This document shows, one piece after another, positions 1-12,548 of a stretch of 64,000 nt of DNA. Origin of the DNA: Megalobrama amblycephala (Eukaryota; Chordata; Actinopteri; Cypriniformes; Xenocyprididae); NCBI RefSeq assembly GCF_018812025.1, contig NC_063052.1, positions 18,435,414-18,499,413 on the forward strand. The letters are read 5' to 3'. Position 1 is the first letter of the stretch, and the number at the start of each line of letters is the position of its first letter. The notes beneath the pieces are model-generated. The model searched no databases. It worked only from the letters and a program-made list of their open reading frames with translations, and was not told the origin of the DNA. The position numbers were made by a program, and so were the translations under genes.

Positions 1-655
1 ATGGGACCAACGAGTATGAAGCTCAAGAAAGTGCATCCATCCATATCCATCCATCATAAACATAATCCACACGGCTCTGGGGGGTTAATAAAGGCCTTCT
101 GAAGCGATGCGTAAAAAAAAAAAAAATCCATGTTTAACAAGTTATGAAGTAAAATATCTAGCTTCCACCAGACCACCTTCCGTATTCAAGTTACGAAGAA
201 AGTGTTAACTGGCGTCGAGTCAGTTAAGCTTTTTCCATAAGTTGAATAGGGAAGGCGTAGGACGTAGCGTAAGCTTTTTGAACTACTAGAGTTTTACAAT
301 GTCTTCGTACGTTGAATATTGAAGGCGGTCTAGTGGAAGCTAGATATTTTACTTCATAACTTTTTAAATATGGATTTTTTATTTTTTTTACACAAACGCA
401 TCGCTTTGCTTCAGAAGGCCTTTATTAACCCACCGGAGCCATGTGGAGTACGTTTATGATGGATGGATGCACTTTCTTCAGCTCATACTTGTTGGTTTCG
501 TTCACTGCCATTATAAAGTTTGGATACGTCAAGATATTTATTCATATTTCTCCAATTGTGTTCATCAGAAAGAAGAAAGTCATATACACCTAGGATGGCT
601 TGAGTGTGAGTAAAGCTTGGGGTAATTTTCATTTGAAAGTGAACTAATCCTGTAA
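1..655. mobile_element. Foldback MITE, family F1, cut by the left edge
   Basis: Near-palindromic element: the left half is repeated inverted in the right half (aaaggccttctgaagcgatg versus catcgctttgcttcagaagg). It ends in gtgaactaatcc, the terminal repeat of family F1. A very similar body occurs at 1702, 4502, 6972, 12188 and 28339. No coding sequence. Confidence 0.75.
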
Positions 656-674
656 GAAGCACTGTTTCATCACT

Positions 675-975
675 GATAAAAATAAGAAATGTTTCTTGAG
701 CAGAAAATCAGCATATTAGAATGATTTCTGAAGGATCATGTGACACTGAAAACTGACATAATTATGCTGTAAATTCATCTTTGCCATCACAGGAATAAAT
801 TACATCTTAAAATATATTAAAATAGAAAACAGTTATTTTAAATGGTAAAATATTTACATTTCACAATATTACTCTTTTTATTGTATTTGATCAAATAGAG
901 CCTTGGTGAGCATAAGAGACTTTCAGAAAACATTAAAAAATCTTACCGACGCCAAATGTTTGTGTAGTAGATAAA
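675..975. mobile_element. Fragment of the cat-tattagaatgatttc repeat family
   Basis: Contains gatttctgaaggatcatgtg and tgccatcacaggaataaatt, also found at about 43140-43612 and 59100-59700, so it is a truncated half of the same palindromic family. Confidence 0.6.
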
Positions 976-1701
976 TAATTACACTGAAGCTGTTTAGGTG
1001 GGGGAATATCTTTTCAAAAGTGTAACTATCAGATAATGCCGAAAAACAAAATTAAAAACAATCAATTGAGGAACACTGATTATAATGGGCTCTATTCACT
1101 TTTACTGCAATATGATCGGCACTGCAGTGTAGACTGGATTTAAGTTCAAAACTTTGTGATAAATCACCACATTTGAATAATTATTAGGCCTGTTTTGTTG
1201 TTGTTGTTGTTGTATTTGTTTTTTGTTTTTTGTTTTTAGAATTGTTGTAATTAATGAAATATGTTTATCCTGTATATTCTGGGAAAAATGATGCGGGCAC
1301 ACAAATCTGTAAATCTTTTTTTCAGTTGATTTATTTAAATGATCCAACTGAGTGCACCATTTAATTTTTGCAGTATATTTTGCCATCCAAGTACTGTCTA
1401 GTAAAGCACAGCCAAAGTAAACACTCCCTGGTAATGCTTCTCGAATAAGTAACCTACAGACCTAAAGTAGAGCACCACTGCAGTGTATTTTATCATTTCA
1501 ACTCTAAGTTTAGATGTAGTATGTTTTAATAAAGGTGATAAAGTGCACCTCATAGTAACCTTAAGTTGAATAAGCAACAAACATAAACAATACATTTTTT
1601 AATCCCATGGATTACATGGATTCTTGTAACTGTCAAGCAGATCTTGAGGTCTGATTATTATTACTTACTTTGTCAACAAATATGAGACTATGGGGACTTA
1701 A

Positions 1702-2221
1702 AGGGATAGTTCACCTAAAAATGAAAATTATCCCATGATTTACTCACCCTCCAGTCATCCTAGGTGTATATGACTATCTTCTTTCAGATGAACACAGTTG
1801 GAGATAAATTAAAAAATATCCTTAGTCCTCCAAGGTTTATAATGGTAGTGAATGGGGGCTCGCATTTTGGAAGAAGAAAAAAAAAAAAATACTACATCCA
1901 TCCATTATCAAAGTAATCCATTCGGCTCCAGTGGGTTAATAAAGGCCTTTTGAAGTGAAGCGATGCATTTTTGTAAGAAAAATATCCATATATATAAAAC
2001 TTTATAAATTCAATGTTCGTCATTGCGTTCGGGTCAAAGGTTGCTCTTCCGCCCAAATTGACTTGCACAGTATGTGTACTGTCATCCACTGGAAGCTAGT
2101 TATTTGAATTTATAAATGTTTAATTATGAATTTATTTTTTTTTTTTACAAAAACGCATCGCTTTGCTTCAAAAGGCCTTTATTAACCCTGTGGAGTCGTA
2201 TGGATTACTTTGATTACGGAT

Positions 2222-2253
<32 letters not shown>

Positions 2254-2416
2254 CTTAAAATGCAGGCCCCTATTCACAACCATTATAAACCTTGGAGGAC
2301 TAAGGATACTTTTAAAAATATCTCTGATCGTCTGAAAGAAGATAGACATATACACCTAGGATGGCTTTAGGCTGAGTAAATCATGGGATAATTTTCATTT
2401 TTAGGTGAACTATCCT
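1702..2416. mobile_element. Foldback MITE F1 with TTAA target duplication
   Basis: Flanked by TTAA at 1698-1701 and 2417-2420. Inverted termini are agggatagttcacctaaaaa and the complement of ttttaggtgaactatcct. A poly-T tract (2226-2254) interrupts the right arm. Its ends resemble the AGGGATAGTTCACC class found at 19541 while the body matches family F1. Confidence 0.8.
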
Positions 2417-2420
2417 TTAA

Positions 2421-4497
2421 AGGCCCCTGTATACTCATGGCAAAGTTCTTTTTCGTTCTTCGCTTTTGGGTAAAAATAAGTTCGAAATACCTGAGCAGCC
2501 GTATACTATTAGCAAACATCCTAACATCACCCACACTACTAAGTGCAGTGTTTAGATGAATATGTTAATATATGCTGCTGACTCTCCTCTCAATAACAAA
2601 GTAAACACACAACAAAAAATGAAAATTATTATATACAGTGGCTTCTACTGCAGAAACGTTCATTTTTCTGTATCAGGAAGTGACGTTTTTGTTCTCTTTG
2701 ACTCGCTAGATGGAAACACTGCTTTATTCGCAAATGTTTTATGCAATATTCAAAATTTGCGCATAAGTTAAATACGCAACTTTGGATGGAAACATAGCTA
2801 ATGACGCTAAACACCGCATTCTCTAGCGGCCGTCAGTACGCAGTGGTTTAACTGCAGAACTCTCAACATCTGGCCGCTGTTACACACGCAATGCAAGTGG
2901 ATGTCTGTTTATCACAGCTGAAGCGCAACAAAATGCTTCACTAAAAATAAAGCGCAGTTGAAGAACGAACGACAAGGAAGCACAAAAATGAACATACAGT
3001 ACACGAGTAAATAAAAAAAAGTGTTCGTTGTTAGTCGCAAACAGCACAGCAGCTCCAGACAATTAAAAGCTTTTCTAATATAAACGCGGGTCCTAAAGCA
3101 CTTGCCCAGGCATAAACCTTCATTCCAGTGATATTCTTTTGAGCTGTTTTGTATTGTGTCCCATTTCTCATTCTGCAGTTTTTTTTCTCATTTTCAAATC
3201 TCCCTCTTGCTCATTCTCTTTCCTTGACCGTCATACGCACCCTGATGCTGAGTGGTTAGACGTTTGTTGTTGGACTCGGCCCGACTAACTTCCAAACAGT
3301 GGATTTGAAATATCACTGAGTCCCCCTTTAAGAAAGCATATAGATTTGGATTATGTTGGCATCGAAACAAACTTCGTTTTAACCTGATTTTGTTCGAAAT
3401 GACGCCAAACCAGTTCATTCACTGACTTTGCTTCAGGTATATCTGGGCCTTTAGCCTATCAGATGGTATTTAATTCTAGAAGTGAGGTCATTTTGGGCAA
3501 TGTTATTCATTAAAAAAAAAAAAGAGAGGTAGTATCCATTAGTAGAAAGTGCCACATGCTTCTGTTATGTCATGTGCTAATCATGGATGAATGAAGAGAT
3601 TTTGGAACTTTTCATTGTTTGTATCACTCCACCTATCTGTGATTGTGGCCATTTTATATCCTAAATTCGATTTTAAATCCTCTCTGCTGCAGGATTGCAT
3701 AATTATAGGACTGAGAAATTGAACCCAGTGCTCTGTTTTGGGTGTCAGCTAAAAAGGCATCTACATGGCACCTGAAGCTGTCCACTCAAGTCTAATAAGG
3801 GATTGCTTCAGACACAACTTTTTTTTCTTTTTTCACACTACTGGTTGCTGTCTGAGAACACAATGCATGTGCATTGGCCCCAAGGGAGTGAGAGGGATAC
3901 ACACAAGGATAGACTGTCATGGCGTCTCTCACTGGCACCCAGGTGTAATTGAAAGCGTTGCAATGAGTGCATGTTTCTCATGGCCCAAAGTGTTCAGTGT
4001 GCATCCATCACTGTTTATTATGAGAATTCTACTGTCAGTCACTAAAAACGAACTGCCGGTATGAACTCATGATGCAGCTATTTTGTCCCCCAACTTGTGG
4101 AAGCACATTGTTGTGGTTGCATCAGAATGTAGAGTAATTGGAAGTCAGACAGAGCCAGAATTTTGACTATCAGCATGAAGTCTGGTCCACTTTGCAACAT
4201 ATTGTAGTTTTGCAGCATATTCTAATCTTATATTGTTAAATCACCAAACATTGCATGTGCTGTTTAGGGGAATGTAATGGGATATCACAATAATAATTTG
4301 TCTTGTTTTTCACCATTTGTTCATTTTGCCTGTGATTAATGGAGTTTGCTTTAGGTAAACATCACCACCCTTGTGAAAAAGAAGGGTGCTTAATTGTATT
4401 GAATGTGCACTTACACTTAAAATCTTAAGTATAAATTGAAAAAAAGTAGCCCTACTTGTGGACAATATTAATTAAATAAAAGGCCACTTAAGCGCAC
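2421..4497. other. Unassigned gene-free stretch
   Basis: AT-rich with no supported gene. 2424-2770 is a repeat also seen at 32583-32775 (shared ttctttttcgttctt-like and caataacaaa blocks). Nothing else recognised. Confidence 0.5.
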
Positions 4498-4501
4498 TTA
4501 A

Positions 4502-5541
4502 ATGATTAGTTCACTTTCAAATGAAAATTACCTCAAGATTTACTCACCCTCAAGACATCCTAGGTGTATAAGACTTGCTTCTTTCAGAAGAATACAATCA
4601 GAGTTATATTAATAAACACCCTGACACTATCAAGCTGTATAATGGCAGTCAACAGGGGTCAAGAGTTTGAAGCGTAAGTTACGCTTTAAGGCCCTTTCAC
4701 ACTGAACGCGACGCAAAAAAGCGAGGAGAATCGTGGAAGAACGGACCTTTCACACTGAACGCGAAACGACTGATCATCTTCTGCTAATTCACTCCTGCAC
4801 GCTAGGTGGCGCCGACCAACAATGCATTTGTCTGCATGTTTGCGTCTCATATATGGCTTTAACATCATCCACTGCATAATATACAGTGTTACGATAAATA
4901 AAATTTGGTACTGCATTAGAAACACAAACTATCTAATGCTTACAAGAATACATCTTAAAATGTAATTAGAGGTACAATTAGCATCAAGCCACATTTCCAA
5001 ATGCATATGATTATTAATGGGGGGGAATTGACACAGGTCGGGAAAAAAATCCTTGCTTTTTTGCACCGCAAATGTTCGCGGCCAGTGTGCAAGGCTCCGT
5101 AGGGATCATCGTTTCGTTTCAAGAGCGCCATCGCGGCGAATTTCATTTTCAGTGTGAAAGGGCCTTTAGACGCAAGTAGAATCCGTAAGGCAGTTTGGCC
5201 GGAAGCTAGTTATTTTACTTTATAGCATGTTAAATATGGATATTTTCCTTACACAAATTATCGCTTCACTTCAGAAGGCATTTATTAACCCCCCGGAGCT
5301 GTGTGGAGTACATTTATGACAGATGGATGCACTTATTTGAGCGTCAAACTCGTGACCCCGTTCACTGCCATTATAAAGCTTGATAGCAGCAGGGTGTTTA
5401 TTAATATTTAAGTTTATTAATATAACTGTATTCGTCTGAAAGAAGAAAGTCATATACACTTAGGATGGCTTGAGGGTGAGTAAATAATGAAATAATATAA
5501 TGAAATATGAAATAATTTTCATTTTAAAGTGAACTAATCCT
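4502..5541. mobile_element. Foldback MITE F1 interrupted by a PIF/Harbinger MITE
   Basis: TTAA at 4498-4501 and 5542-5545. The left arm (agatttactcaccctcaag) and right arm are inverted. A second element (4689-5165) sits inside the centre and accounts for the unusual length. Confidence 0.75.
4689..5165. mobile_element. PIF/Harbinger-type MITE nested in F1
   Basis: Inverted termini aggccctttcacactg and cagtgtgaaagggcct, flanked by TTA on both sides (4686-4688, 5166-5168), the three-base duplication typical of PIF/Harbinger. The sequence ggacctttcacactgaacgc repeats internally near 4743. No transposase. Confidence 0.75.
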
Positions 5542-5545
5542 TTAA

Positions 5546-6967
5546 CCTTAACCCTAAACTTTCATGACTGTCTTTACACACACTGAAATACAACGCACAC
5601 TTGTAATAATGTCAAACAAAAAATTCTACTTAAATAAAATTAAGTAATCTTTTGTCGTGCTTTAAAGAATATTTAAAATATTTTAAATGTGCTACATTGC
5701 AACTACAATTACAAGTGTGCAATTACAAATATATTTAAATACATGCTTACAATTTTCAGTATAAATGACATTAAAGTGTATTTTATTTTAGCATAAATGC
5801 TTGTGAGTACATTTGACAGTAAATGTTAACCATATTTCAAAGACAACAGAAGTAATTATGAAATTACATGTAAAGATGTACTAATTGTTCAACTAATTTT
5901 ACTAATTGATTGCATTTAATATAAATTTAAACTAATACATTTATATGTACACATTTACAAATAAATAAATAAAAATCTGCTGATTAACATTTAAGGAGGG
6001 TTGTGAACTATATCTAGAGACAAAATTATTGAGGTGGGCTCTTTTTACTTGGAGCCAGTAAGCAACCAACTATAACATACTTGCAACCAGTCAGAACACC
6101 TTCTTAACAGCATAGCAGCCACCAACAGCCTTGGCTATACAAACCATTCAGAAACCACCCAGAAAACCTTTGCATCATGCTGGCACATTTTGCGCAGACA
6201 AGTACCACTAGCATATGAGAATATTTCTTTTACATTTTCATCGTTGGTTAAAATTAGTCTCACTTCCTGTGTCGCTCTCACAGACATTTTTTTCTGTCCT
6301 TCTACAGTTGCCTAGGCTTCCTGAAGACCTGGCTTCCATTCTGCATCTTAACCAGCGTCATCCTGGCTGTTGCCCTGTCTCTAAACCTGCGATGACCGCG
6401 CAGGATCAGATAGAGGTGGGGCGGCTCAGGGTGAGTGGGCACAAAGTCCAGTGCCCATCGGGGACCCATTTCTTCAGCTTAAGGGGGACTCCAATGAATG
6501 TCAACTTGAAGTCCAGCTCTTCAAAGCGTAGAGGAGCTCAACATCAAAAATCAAATGCTAAACCTCTTTCTCGTAGGGTAGAGACAGCACATACACCATG
6601 GCTTCAACGTCTTGTGGTGATGTAAGAAACGCTATTCTCAAAAACCTGTCTTCCGAAGGCATGACTTTGGTGTCTCTCTTGAGGGTTATGGTGCTCATTT
6701 ATTGTTTGGTCAGATTTTGATCTCCAAACTATAACTGCTGTTTAGGAAAAGTAACACTATAACTTATATTGTCTTATATACATTGTCTTATATTTTAAAT
6801 AGAACTTGAATATGAATTTCTAATGATGCTGTGTTCTTTCTAAGAACATAGTTTATTGCAGAAACAGTGCATTATATATTGAAATATAATGGAAGATGGA
6901 TTCCATTTTAAAATTCTTACCATGAATATGAAAGCTTATTTTAATTATCACTTTTAATATTTATCAT
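5546..6967. other. Gene-free stretch with a GC-richer island
   Basis: AT-rich except 6300-6720, which is GC-richer with open stretches on both strands (see findings). Nothing in it could be assigned to a gene. Confidence 0.4.
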
Positions 6968-6971
6968 TTAA

Positions 6972-7664
6972 AGGATTAGTTCATTAGCTCAAGCCTGACT
7001 TTCTTCTCTCTGATGAACACAATCGGAGATCTATTTATAAATGTCCTGACGCATCTGAGCTTTATAATGGCAGTGAACAGGACCAACGATAATGAAGCTG
7101 AAGAAAGTGCATCCATCCACATCCATCCATCATAAACATGCTTCACATGGCTCCAGGGGCTTAATAAGGTCCTTCTGAAATATCTAGCTTCCACCAGACC
7201 GCCTTCCATATTCAAATTACAAAACAAAAAGGGAACTGTTGTCGCGTCAGTTAAGCTTTTTCCGTTAGTTGAACAGGGAAGGCGTAGGACGTAGTGTAAG
7301 CTTTTTGAACTGCAAGAGTTTTACACTTTCTTCATACATTAAATATGGAAGGCAGTCTGGCGGAAGCTAGATATTTTACTTCATAACTTGTTAAATATGG
7401 ATTTTTAATTTTATTTTTTTACACAAATGCATCGTTTCAGACCTGTGGAGCCGTGTGGAGTATGTTTATGATGGATGGAGACACTTTCTTGAGCTCATAG
7501 TCATTGGTCTCGCTCACTGCCATTTATAAAGCTCAGATGCATCAGAGTATTTATTAATATACCTCCGATTGTGTTCATCAGAAAGAAGAAAGTCATATAC
7601 ACCTAGGATGGCTTGAGGGTGAGTAAAGCTTGGGGTAATTTTCATTTAAAAGTGAACTAACCTT
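6972..7664. mobile_element. Foldback MITE F1
   Basis: TTAA at 6968-6971 and 7665-7668, inverted arms, and the shared block gtcatatacacctaggatgg near the right end. Confidence 0.75.
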
Positions 7665-7668
7665 TTAA

Positions 7669-8458
7669 GAGTACCCTTTCAGTCGTTTTATTGGCAAGGC
7701 TAACCATCAATAAATATAGATTTTGCTTTAAATATTGCAGCTTGGCATGCTTTAAAGTGTAATTGTTTTTTAAACAAAAAAAATCTAATTGCATATGAAG
7801 AATTGATAATTAATGTATAAGCAAAGTCGTGTTTGCATTATAGATTTAAAAACATTCTTTGCATAAAACTGCCTGGCCAGCTATTATTATATTACACAAT
7901 TTACTGTCATTTTATTAATTTACTATTATTATACTGCATAAATCATTACAAAATGGCATTCTCAACCTATTTACTTAAAGTGGAATGTGACATATTCCAA
8001 AGTGAAACAGGATATTCAATTAGGGGGGAAAAAAATGTAGGCTGGGATTTGATTTTATCCATTGGGAATTGGTGTTCCATAGCAGAATAGAGCCAGACTT
8101 GAGTGCAAGGGGTTGTATACAAGTCGCATTGGTGACTTTATCTTAAAAGGACATGGATTAAGTCAGTTAATTTGAGGAATTATTACAAAGACAGGCATGA
8201 TCCTAATCTAATCCTGCACAGTAAGACTAGGAGCAAAGGAAAATAAATTAGGTCATAATTTTGATGTCATGTTGCCATTAATAAATCTTTGTTGTCCTGA
8301 GAATCACTTGATTCACATAGCAGCAATTTTTAATGTTCTGTTTGAAAGCTTTACTCTTTCAATCATGAACTATGAAATGACATGTTTAATGCTTCCAAAC
8401 ATTGTTTCCAAAGGAAATATCAAAGGGTATAATGGCAGTATATGCCTAATCTAGTATA
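7669..8458. other. AT-rich, nothing recognised
   Basis: No gene, repeat or regulatory site could be supported. Confidence 0.4.
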
Positions 8459-8502
8459 TGCCACACAATACACAATGTATATACTGTGTGTGTGTGTGTT
8501 TT

Positions 8503-8535
<33 letters not shown>

Positions 8536-8574
8536 AAAACACACACACATACACAGTACATACATTGTGTGGCA
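8459..8574. repeat. Palindromic microsatellite hairpin
   Basis: tgccacacaat ... attgtgtggca inverted arms enclose (TG)n, (TA)n and (CA)n tracts in mirror order, centred near 8516. Confidence 0.75.
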
Positions 8575-8880
8575 CAGTGGCACACGTACACACACACATA
8601 CGCATTTATAACAATATGATTTATGATCCAGGTATGATGTCACAAGCATTATTTTGACCCAAAATCAAAAAAGTCAAAATTATTTTTGTTTAAAGAAAAT
8701 GAAGCCTTATTTAATGGCAATTAAGCACATTTCCTACCATGAGAATAAACTATTATTATATTGTTTTGTATTTATAGTTATGTGTAGTAAATCTATATTG
8801 AGTAAAAGCAATAAATTAATGAAAATTTGGGGTGGGGAGGATGTATTTGTCATAAAAATCTTAATTATCCCAATAACATG

Positions 8881-9209
8881 CTTTATTTTCTTTATACAAA
8901 ATATATTTATTATTCCTTCTAATTTTGGATGAAAATGGCCTGTTTTTGTGAGATTCACTCATACTTTTAAATAGATCTGACTGGTGTATAATCAGAAAGA
9001 AAAACAAATCTGAAGTCAAATTGGGCCCTCAAAAATATTACATTATTTTTATTGTAATAACAGTAAATACTGTATTTAAAGGCTTTATTTTCTTTTATGC
9101 AAAATATATTTTTGTTTCCTTCTGATTTTGGATGAAAATGTTTCACTCGTACATCTGATTGATTGTATAATCTAGAAGAAAAACAAACCTGAGGTCAAAT
9201 TGGGCCCTC
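8881..9209. repeat. Direct duplication, offset 202 bp
   Basis: The block starting ctttattttctt and ending gtcaaattgggccctc occurs at 8881-9030 and again, slightly shorter, at 9083-9209. Confidence 0.7.
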
Positions 9210-10389
9210 GGTGTTCTAGATTGAACCTAACCATTACTGTAATCCAGAACACAGAAATCCTGTTAGAGGTCTGTTTGCTTTTCTCCACTGTAGCCATGAA
9301 CTGTGCATTTATTTTCAAACACATATCAAACCCTGCAGTAATCTTAGACTATGATCTGGACACCAAATCCGTTTCCATGGCTCCTGTGCATAAATGAAAT
9401 CCCCCCTTTGTTTAGACTCAAAAAGAAAAATCACTGAACTCCCCTCTTATACCTATTTCTCTCTTCTCACATTTTTCCTTTTCATTCCCCCTTTCACACT
9501 CTCTTGGTCTTTGGAAGTATTGCCAAGAGCAGCAGGTAGCCAAGTGTCTTGAGCTCTTTGGAGACTCTTCAGATGGGCTGCTGTGTGTGAGGAGTGTGTG
9601 GCCCCTGCTGGCACCGGCTAGAGCTGATCAGATTAGAAAGCCTGTGTGAAGTGTGACGTTCTTACCGACTGCTTTCCTGTCTTCAAAGACGTGAACTAGT
9701 GGATCAGAAGCACATTTGACTGTTTTAATAGTCACTGCAGCCCAGTAGTTTCCATTTCCTGTTTGTAATCCCTAAAGATGAGGGCATTTCACAGGTTTAT
9801 ACTTTTATAAAACATTCATTCATTCACTGAAATCTTTCTATGGTTACAATGTCTATGTAAAATGTTAAAATTCACATGCCACTTTCCACAAATAGGGTAG
9901 AAAAGGGCCTGAAATTATATATAAAAGATTTTATTTTCCATGTTACAAACACTTGGTCCTGGACTAAATCTAGTTTATAAGACCTAATTTGTTAAGAAAT
10001 GTAGGGTTTTCAACAGGCTTGCAAATTGTCTTCTTTGGGACCAATAGGGGAATCATGTGGTGAGCTTAAAATGTGACTTTTTTTTATTTTTTTTTAAAGG
10101 TTTTTCATGTTATGTTAAATTTCTGTGCTCTGCCTTTAGACATCAGGCTTCCCTATATGGAAAGTGGCACTTCAATTTTTTTGATAGATTTGTGGCATTC
10201 GAATAGTTTTATTAGCAGATTCCATATCTATCCATATCTTATCTATGCGTAAAAATGAGCTGCAAATGTTTTCCTTTCTGTTAAGCTCAGCATTACATTA
10301 TCTTTGCACAATTACTAACAAATAGACTTTTAATATTTATGAAACTATCACCTCAAACCTTCTGCAGCTGCATTAGTGTGTTTGAACCA

Positions 10390-10393
<4 letters not shown>
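9210..10393. other. Gene-free, nothing recognised
   Basis: Unassigned sequence with no supported ORF or repeat family. Confidence 0.4.

Positions 10394-10466
<73 letters not shown>
10394..10466. repeat. (TG)n microsatellite
   Basis: About 36 uninterrupted GT repeats. Confidence 0.95.
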
Positions 10467-10467
<1 letters not shown>

Positions 10468-10743
10468 ACGTGAATGTTTGCTTATTAGCATGTTCTGCTC
10501 TGTAAGCCAGTACGCACGTGTCTGTTACTGAGAAAGTATGATATTGGCGATTTGTATTTAACACTTAATAGTTCTGGGTTTCTTATTTATTGCTAATAAT
10601 CAAATGCATTTTAATATCAGGTTATTAGAATCTTTGTAATGATATATTTTGCCTTCTAGAGAACTGGCTGCATGTATTTTGCCTTCTGGCTGTAGTATGT
10701 GTGGTATGTTGAATGTTACAGATAAATAAGAGAAGCAGAATGC

Positions 10744-10747
10744 TTTT

Positions 10748-10795
<48 letters not shown>

Positions 10796-10800
10796 TTTTT
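10744..10800. repeat. (TTTC)n microsatellite
   Basis: About 13 units of ttct followed by a T run. Confidence 0.95.
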
Positions 10801-11514
10801 TAAGCCTGAATAACGTCAACCATTAAGTAGAGCACATGGAACAACTACAAACAGGGTAAAATAAAAACACTTCTCAAGGCCTTTCTTACTCCAGATGAGT
10901 TACCACTTAATTTTATATTCATAAGGCAATAACCTTATACACTATTCTGTATTCAATATAAGAAGGTGAAGAAAGATTACTGTGTGCTTAATCTGATTTA
11001 ATTTTATAAACTGTGCATCAGTTTAAGCATTGTTGCAGACCAGATCCTTTCATGGAAACGGTATTCCCTGGTGGCTGTGGTCTCTTTCATCAGGATACTT
11101 ATATTGGTCTATTGGTCTTTCATTGTCTTTTACTTTTCCTTTCTTTTACTCCAAAGCACCCAGTAATGGGGATTTTAAATCGAGTTATTGAGTTCGCACA
11201 ATGAATTTCCTCATAGCCGAGTCTGTGTCCATAACAAGACCACCAATGGCAAAAGCCAATATCCTGCCATCAAAAACCAATGGAAACGTAAAATCATCTT
11301 CTAAATCCTTTAAAGTTCCCAGTTTTGTATAATTATCATCAAATTTCAAACAGATTCTGCCAACAATATAATGTATATTTAATGTCCATGCATTATTGAT
11401 ATCAATAAAATGTTTACTATTACTATATACAATGTTTTTTTTTTTTTTATCTTTTTTAGTACAAAGCAACATTGTCTCTATAAAACTGCTTCAACAGCAT
11501 GACAAAAGACTTAA

Positions 11515-12093
11515 AGGGTTAGTTCACCCAAAAATGAAATTTCTGTCATTCCAAACCCATAAGACCTTCATTCATCTTCAGAACACAAATTACCGTCATT
11601 CAAGGTCCAGAATGGTATTAAAGACATAGTTAAAATAGTCAGCATGACTACAGTGGTTCAACCTTAATGTTATGAATCGACGAGAATACTTTTTGTGTGC
11701 AAAAACAAAACAAAAATAACGACTTTATTCAACCATTTCTTCTCTACCATGTCAGACTCGTACGCATTTGACACAGTGAACGCAGTTCAGCGTTCACTGC
11801 GTCAAATGTGTAAAAGTAAGAAATTGTTGAATAAAGTCGTTATAATTTTGTTTTTGCGCACAAAAAGAATTCTCATCGCTTTACAACATTAAGATTGAAC
11901 CACTGCAGTCACGTTGACTATTTTAACTATGTCTTTAATACCTTTCTGGAATGTGAATGTGGTAATTACGTTGCTTTCCATGGGGGATTTAAAAACAAAC
12001 CTCTCGGATTTCATCAAAAATATCTTAATTTTGCTCAGAAGATGAACGAAGGTCTTATGGGTTTGGAACGACATGAGGGTGATTACTTAATGA
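11515..12093. mobile_element. TTAA-type MITE (Angel-like), right end decayed
   Basis: Starts tTTAAagggttagttcaccc. The two arms are inverted (cattccaaacccataagacc versus ggtcttatgggtttggaacg). A small perfect palindrome around gaacgcagttcagcgttc lies near the centre. The right terminal repeat is missing. Confidence 0.7.
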
Positions 12094-12187
12094 ATTACAA
12101 TCAGAATAAACCATTGTTCTAGCAAGTATACTAGATTATTACCATAGCCGTACACTGTTCATGGTTTCTAAACAAGAACTGCTTTAA

Positions 12188-12544
12188 AGGATTAGTTCAC
12201 AATTAGTTCAATATGCTTACATATGTCCTATGCCTTCCATATTCAACTTACGAAAAAAGTGTAACTGATGTCGCATCATAATTCGTAAGTTGAATACGGA
12301 AGGCGTTCTGGCGAAAGCTAGATATTTTACTTTACAAACGCATCGCTTCGCTTCAGAAGGCCTTTATTAACCCCTCGGAGCTGTGTGGAGAATGTTTATG
12401 ATGGATGAATTCACTTTCTAGAGCTTCATACTCGTTGGTCCCGTTCACTGCCATTATAAAGCTTAGATGTGTCAGGATATTTATTAATATGGCTTGAGAG
12501 TGAGTAAAGCTTGGGGTATTTTTCATTTTAAAGTGAACTAATCC
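12188..12544. mobile_element. Short foldback MITE F1
   Basis: TTAA at 12184-12187 and 12545-12548; gattagttcac start and gaactaatcc end; most of the left arm is lost. Confidence 0.7.
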
Positions 12545-12548
12545 TTAA

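Noticed and set aside
3765..4064. 99-codon + strand frame
   Set aside because: Contains a poly-Phe run from a T tract; no recognisable domain or splice context.
8442..8657. Overlapping frames on both strands with Tyr/Ile or Thr/His runs
   Set aside because: Translated microsatellite hairpin.
10373..10564. Frame of alternating Thr-His
   Set aside because: Translated TG microsatellite.
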